DNA of 64,000 nt. Source: Lutraria lutraria (Eukaryota; Mollusca; Bivalvia; Venerida; Mactridae). A program made the translations under genes and the position numbers. Of this stretch, positions 58,374 to 64,000 are shown piece by piece. Position 1 is the stretch's first letter. Every line of letters starts with the position of its first letter. The stretch is from NCBI GenBank assembly GCA_964023205.1, contig OZ026848.1, forward strand, positions 27,205,912 through 27,269,911, given 5' to 3'. The notes beneath the pieces were generated by a model that worked only from the letters and a program-made list of their open reading frames with translations, was not told the DNA's origin and did not search any database.

Positions 58374-60348
58374 CACTGTGTGGTAGCACTGTACGCAAAA
58401 AATCAACGGTGTTTACAAGATGGCGGACGGATAAATGTTGTGAGGTAGGTGTCGTTTGTTTTTGGTTCAAACTTTTTAAATACGACGTCCTCTACACAAT
58501 AGTATACATCAAATGAAGGAACTTCAAAACGGCAGTCGGAGGCTGATAATCGTTTTTTATCAAACCACGCCGTTTTCACAAAATCAGTGTCTAAACATTA
58601 CGTGTTGAGTTTTTTGAAAAACGAAGCGAGGAAACTGAATCGACAAAAATACTTGTCCACGTGTATGGAGAATGTAAAGCTCCTCACGTATATCCATTAT
58701 TTCCTCATCAAAATCCCTTGTAGTAGATGTTTTAAAGCTTTTAAATTTTACATACTGTACGCCACGGTGCTAAGTGTAAACATTGTACTGTACGCAACGG
58801 AGAAAACAATTTCTGTACGCAACGGAGCAACAATTTTAGTCAAAAATCTGTACGCAACGGAGCAGTCAATGAATAGCTCGTTTCTGTGTGTTTAAAAACA
58901 TGTCTTCTATACATTGTTATAGAAGAATGCACGCACAAACATCAATAACGATACCAGTTTTGGCTCAGTAATATCTATTGACTTTTTTTCATGAATTTAC
59001 TAAGTGAATGGCTTTTTGTCGATTACGATTTCAGAATTAGTTGTCCATAACAATTCGGCTAAATTTGTATTTGTCAATTCAACATTGCCATTGTAAATTA
59101 GGTTAAATAAGTCTCCTTCTCTAGTCGAGCAGTCTACTAGCAATGACTTTAAACGGATGTCGGATGGTGACAGGTAGGTTCGAATCTCTGCGTGTATTTT
59201 TCTAAATTAAAATTATATTTTAATGATATACGGAGCAAAGACAAGATATTAGCATAGGTTTTCCGCTGAATACTGTTTATATTTTTCATTAGTTATTTTC
59301 ATATAGATTCTGAAATTTGATAAAATCTAACGTAAGAAAAAAAACTAACTTATGAAGATATTGTTTCAATTTTTTTATGGAAAGTGAAACACATATAATG
59401 CGAGTTTATGCTGAAACATCAAACGTTATATAATCACTGAAGACCTAACGAGGTCAACGATATTCACTGTAAAAAAGGAATGTTTATTTGCCCCTTGACG
59501 TCAGAAACGTCAATTGACCAAATGACATCAAAATCATGTAAATTGTTTATCCGCTCATTGTAATTATCATAGTTTAGTCAATTCACTTTTTTAGCATGTA
59601 AGAATGAAAAAAATATCTCATTTTGTCCAGCATTGCAGTAACATAATGCACGTTTTATCGTTCGAAAGTTTGTAATTATTCACTCAGGCTTGCCTGCGTT
59701 AGTAATCATATTACTGCGCTTTTGAACCCGAAGCGTGCATTCTTCTTTAACAATGTACTTTAAATTGAAATAAAAGTATAGAAGACACGTTTTTAAACAC
59801 ACAGAAACAAGCTATTCATTGGCTGCTCCGTTGCGTACAGATTTTTGACTAAAATTGTTTCTCCGTTGCGTACAAAAATTGTTTTCTCCGTTGCGTACAG
59901 TACAATGTTTACACTTAGCACCGTGGCGTACAGTATGTAAAATTTAAAAGCTTTAAAACATCTACTACAAGGGATTTTGATGAGGAAATAATGAATATAC
60001 GTGAGGAGCTTTACATTCTCCATACACGTGGACAAGTATTTTTGTCGATTCATTCATTTTAACGGAATAATCGTCGGTTTTGTTCAGTTTCCTCGCTTCG
60101 TTTTTCAAAAAACTCAACACGAGATGTTCAGACACTGATTTTGTGAAAACGGCGTGGTTTGGTAAAAAACGATTATTTGCCGCCGATTGCCGTTTTTAAG
60201 TTCTTTCATTTGATGTATACTATTGTGTAGAGGACGTCGTATTTAAAAAGTTTGAACCAAAAACAAACGACACCTACCTCACAACATTTATCCGTCCGCC
60301 ATCTTGTAAACACCGTTGATTTTTTGCGTACAGTGCTACCACACAGTG
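58374..60348. mobile_element. Foldback-like element, 1975 bp with 560-615 bp inverted arms
   Basis: The left arm 58374-58935 and right arm 59733-60348 are inverted copies that end in CACTGTGTGGTAG / CTACCACACAGTG. Each inner arm has three or four scattered 'ctgtacgcaacgg' repeats, and each outer end has a related 'ctgtacgcaaaa'. The right arm has a ~20-bp insertion near 59755. A 797-bp loop separates the arms. Five bases 'atata' border both ends, a weak target-duplication candidate in AT-rich sequence. Long inverted arms with short internal repeats are the design of foldback transposons. No transposase is visible. Confidence 0.75.
59115..59201 (+). other. tRNA-like Pol III cassette in the loop of the foldback element
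   Basis: A-box-like 'tagtcgagcag' (59122-59132) fits TRGYNNARNNG. B-box-like 'ggttcgaatct' (59177-59187) is one base off consensus. A T5 run at 59197-59201 could end transcription. The T-arm and acceptor stems do not pair well, so it is not an intact tRNA; a decayed tRNA or SINE head is more likely. Confidence 0.45.
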
Positions 60349-60672
60349 ATATATATTGCTTGTCGTTTTGTTTTATGTAACGTATTCTACGACTGTAATA
60401 TTTTAAGGTACGGCGGAAGCGCCTTGCACTTACAAATACCTAACATCAACTGTTTTACAGTTCTGGATACTAGTAGTTAATGTGTTAGATAATTTTCTCT
60501 TCTGACATTAATTTTAGTTTTTTTCTATGAAGAGAAATATACTTAGGTAAAATATATTGGATGCTCTTTATAGCGAATAAATAATACGCCACTGGCTTGA
60601 TCGTAGGGGGCTAGCACGTTGCAGTGATAGTGTAAAATGGCAATACGGACCAAAAACACGTTTATCATATAT

Positions 60673-60729
60673 CGAGGGTTTAGCGCAACAGTGTCGTAAC
60701 TCATATTGAAATAAGAACAAGTTACGACA
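60673..60729. repeat. 76-bp palindrome, copy 3, truncated
   Basis: 'cgagggtttagcgcaacagt' through the loop (inverted 'atattgaaataagaa') to 'caagttacgaca' matches the first three quarters of the element. The last arm is replaced by 'tacatatatatatacatata'. Its loop is in the opposite orientation to copies 1 and 2. Confidence 0.78.
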
Positions 60730-61053
60730 TACATATATATATACATATACAAGGGTTACAACTTCCAAAATGACGGTATCCGTACCAAGTTGGTTTAACA
60801 CAGCGTAACTTTTTAAAAAATCACTCAATTTTCTAATAACGAGTGTCTACATATAGCTTACATATTATACTACACAAAACCCATAAATAGTTTGTCGAAT
60901 TCAAAACATTGAAGAAGATATTACATCTTTTTCGGCCGAAAAATCGTAGGTTTTGTTAACTCCAATGCCACCTCGCGACACAAAATCGACCTGAAATACC
61001 ATACTAAATACACATTTAAACACCAGAGACAGGAATGACAACGAATGCTAATA

Positions 61054-61230
61054 AAGTACAACCTCTCCAGAGCGGCCCTCTGTAGAGCAAAAACCTATTC
61101 ATAGTTCAACACCTTCGAAATTTCCCTAAGCTGATATTTACTATAAATTTAACCTCTGTAGAGCAACAACCCCTAAAAACGGCTAATATTTGCAGCTCCC
61201 ACAGGGTGTGGCTCTACAGAGGTTGCACTG
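61054..61230 (+). mobile_element. Pogo/Tigger-like MITE, copy 4
   Basis: 177 bp flanked by TA on both sides. The left end 'aagtacaacctctccagag' (first base mutated) and right end 'acagaggttgcactg' are inverted. Internal 'aacctctgtagagcaacaac' matches copies 1 and 2. Confidence 0.8.
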
Positions 61231-62306
61231 TAATAAATATCACTAAAATGCACTGATACGGTGCAAAAGACTAATTCAGGAATGTTCTACTAACGCGCAA
61301 TTAGCAAAAATCGTCGTCACCGTCATACATTTACACCTTGCTACGCTATTACGATTCTGAGTGGTTCAGCCAATGAAACGTCTGCTGTCAAACAATTACA
61401 GGGCAAAGGTCACGGAATCATAATATTTGAACGTTTCAGTCGATGCGACGAATTTGTTATTTGTATATGATAAACGTGTTTTGGTCCGTGTTGCCATTTT
61501 ACATTATTACTGCCCCCTATGCTCTCTCATATCTTTTCTTATTTGAAGGACATGGAATAAAGTGAAACACGACTTTGGTACGCATTTATTCTGTGTATAT
61601 CTAGCATTGTCATGTTACACATTGTTTAATTCATGAAGTAAGCTTTAGGTTGTTAACAATTCTTACTGACGCCTTTAGTACACAATACAAAGTCAAGTGC
61701 TAAAATGGCAACATGTCATAGTGGTCGCGGAGGGCTTCTGTCGCCAAACTAGGATACATGTACTACGTAACGTGATAGTGAAGGCAATGCCATTATGAAT
61801 GAGTAACACGCGCTATAGTACCGGTTGATAAACAAGGAGCACTTGTTATGATTATGGCTTGTGTTCGAGGGTACATGAGAAAACATATTTGATTTACGAC
61901 TTTCAAAAAATACTGAACAACTGTGTCTCTTATAACTGATCTATTAGTGTGTGACAAGGCATGTAAAGTAGTTTATATCACATACGGGGATTGTTTACCA
62001 ATGCTTTAATGCTGATGAATTGACTTTGATTACCAATAGAACATCACGGTCATTTTTACGGTATATGTCAGAATTTCCGAGATAAAACAAAGACGAATTC
62101 GATTCTGTCGTGTTCATGAATCATATGATCGTCTTAAGTAGAAAAATATCTGACCAAAACATGTTAAATCGCATCAATAATACATTATTGGATCCTCTTG
62201 CATTTTATAGATTTCTTCTGTGACAGTAAGTTATCGTGTTTGTGATGTTCTTTCGTCTTTGTTACTTGTATTTCTGTACATTGGATTTTAGTATCGTCTC
62301 TCTTTT
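61231..62306. other. No recognised feature before the satellite
   Basis: No supported coding sequence, RNA gene or repeat. The satellite at 62307 begins without any visible boundary motif. Confidence 0.4.
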
Positions 62307-64000
62307 GTTTGTGCTCGTACGTTATTGCTCTGTTCATAGCTGCCAGTAGTGTTTGTGCTCGTACGTTATTGCTCTGTTCAAAGCTGCCAGTAGTGTTTGT
62401 GCTCGTACGTTATTGCTCTGTTCATAGCTGCCAGTAGTGTTTGTGCTCGTACGTTATTGCTCTGTTCAAAGCTGCCAGTAGTGTTTGTGCTCGTACGTTA
62501 TTGCTCTGTTCAAAGCTGCCAGTAGTGTTTGTGCTCGTACGTTATTGCTCTGTTCATAGCTGCCAGTAGTGTTTGTGCTCGTACGTTATTGCTCTGTTCT
62601 AAGCTGCCAGTAGTGTTTGTGCTCGTACGTTATTGCTCTGTTCATAGCTGCCAGTAGTGTTTGTGCTCGTACGTTATTGCTCTGTTCAAAGCTGCCAGTA
62701 GTGTTTGTGCTCGTACGTTATTGCTCTGTTCATAGCTGCCAGTAGTGTTTGTGCTCGTACGTTATTGCTCTGTTCAAAGCTGCCAGTAGTGTTTGTGCTC
62801 GTACGTTATTGCTCTGTTCAAAGCTGCCAGTAGTGTTTGTGCTCGTACGTTATTGCTCTGTTCAAAGCTGCCAGTAGTGTTTGTGCTCGTACGTTATTGC
62901 TCTGTTCAAAGCTGCCAGTAGTGTTTGTGCTCGTACGTTATTGCTCTGTTCATAGCTGCCAGTAGTGTTTGTGCTCGTACGTTATTGCCCTGTTCAAAGT
63001 TGCCAGTAGTGTTTGTGCTCGTACGTTATTGCTCTGTTCATAGCTGCCAGTAGTGTTTGTGCTCGTACGTTATTGCTCTGTTCATAGCTGCCAGTAGTGT
63101 TTGTGCTCGTACGTTATTGCTCTGTTCAAAGCTGCCAGTAGTGTTTGTGCTCGTACGTTATTGCTCTGTTCAAAGCTGCCAGTAGTGTTTGTGCTCGTAC
63201 GTTATTGCTCTGTTCAAAGCTGCCAGTAGTGTTTGTGCTCGTACGTTATTGCTCTGTTCAAAGCTGCCAGTAGTGTTTGTGCTCGTACGTTATTGCTCTG
63301 TTCATAGCTGCCAGTAGTGTTTGTGCTCGTACGTTATTGCTCTGTTCAAAGCTGCCAGTAGTGTGTGTGCTCGTACGTTATTGCTCTGTTCAAAGCTGCC
63401 AGTAGTATGTGTGCTCGTACGTTATTGCTCTGTTCAAAGCTGCCAGTAGTGTGTGTGCTCGTACGTTATTGCTCTGTTCAAAGCTGCCAGTAGTATGTGT
63501 GCTCGTACGTTATTGCTCTGTTCATAGCTGCCAGTAGTGTTTGTGCTCGTACGTTATTGCTCTGTTCAAAGCTGCCAGTAGTGTTTGTGCTCGTACGTTA
63601 TTGCTCTGTTCATAGCTGCCAGTAGTGTTTGTGCTCGTACGTTATTGCTCTGTTCAAAGCTGCCAGTAGTGTTTGTGCTCGTACGTTATTGCTCTGTTCA
63701 AAGCTGCCAGTAGTGTTTGTGCTTGTACGTTATTGCTCTGTTCATAGCTGCCAGTAGTGTTTGTGCTCGTACGTTATTGCTCTGTTCAAAGCTGCCAGTA
63801 GTGTTTGTGCTCGTACGTTATTGCTCTGTTCATAGCTGCCAGTAGTGTTTGTGCTCGTACGTTATTGCTCTGTTCATAGCTGCCAGTAGTGTTTGTGCTC
63901 GTACGTTATTGCTCTGTTCATAGCTGCCAGTAGTGTTTGTGCTCGTACGTTATTGCTCTGTTCAAAGCTGCCAGTAGTGTTTGTGCTCGTACGTTATTGC
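62307..64000 (+). repeat. 44-bp satellite, at least 38 units, continuing past the window
   Basis: The 44-bp unit contains 'gtttgtgctcgtacgttatt', 'gctctgttc' and 'agctgccagtagt'. From 62307 to the window edge there are 38 full units and half of another, all exactly 44 bp. Most differences fall at one base: 22 units have 'ttcaaagc', 15 have 'ttcatagc' and one has 'ttctaagc'. Four adjacent units (63361-63500) alternate 'gtgtgtgtg' and 'gtatgtgtg'. Each unit has the palindrome CGTACG. No open frame crosses it because 44 is not a multiple of three. Confidence 0.97.

Noticed and set aside
62307..64000. CRISPR array or coding repeat
   Set aside because: Units are contiguous with no spacers, the organism is eukaryotic, and 44 bp breaks any reading frame.

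Overview
The window is nuclear DNA of an invertebrate animal, most likely a bivalve mollusc. The base composition is AT-rich, long non-coding tracts dominate, and the one gene is split by GT-AG introns. Many interspersed repeats are of types I associate with bivalve genomes: tRNA-headed SINEs with CAAA-type tails, small TA-flanked MITEs, and GTCCGTCC-type elements ending in a CTCTTGTT motif. The species cannot be fixed from the sequence alone.

Only one protein-coding gene is well supported. Between about 20016 and 25945 on the + strand, five exons join in frame into 561 codons plus stop, encoding a homologue of vertebrate C7orf25 (UPF0415 family; PIN-like DUF1308 domain at the C terminus). 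The expected N-terminal exon, about 50 residues, was not found. A polyadenylation signal at 26084 closes the gene. The bivalve protein carries about 230 extra low-complexity residues between its two conserved halves.

Left flank (1-20015): a 165-bp-period repeat at the window edge, several SINEs and MITEs, a 22-bp array, an exact 35-bp x5 array, two 200-250 bp MITEs with distinctive inverted ends, and a 76-bp near-perfect palindrome. The gene's introns hold a MITE, a GA microsatellite and a second 76-bp palindrome.

Right flank (26106-64000): a 1.27-kb repeat with a 316-bp higher-order period (27588-28855), about 20 kb of AT-rich sequence with few recognisable features, and then denser structure. 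That structure comprises ten tandem copies of a tRNA-like SINE head joined to one SINE body (49765-50510), a 2-kb foldback-like element with 560-615 bp inverted arms (58374-60348) plus a solo arm (56010-56422), and a 44-bp satellite of at least 38 units that runs off the right edge (62307-64000).

I see no prokaryotic genes, CRISPR arrays, rRNA genes or intact retrotransposon or transposase reading frames. Other open frames of 60-117 codons look like chance frames or frames inside repeats. The most unusual structures are the amplified Pol III-type SINE head, the foldback element with a tRNA-like cassette in its loop, the 76-bp palindromes and the edge satellite.
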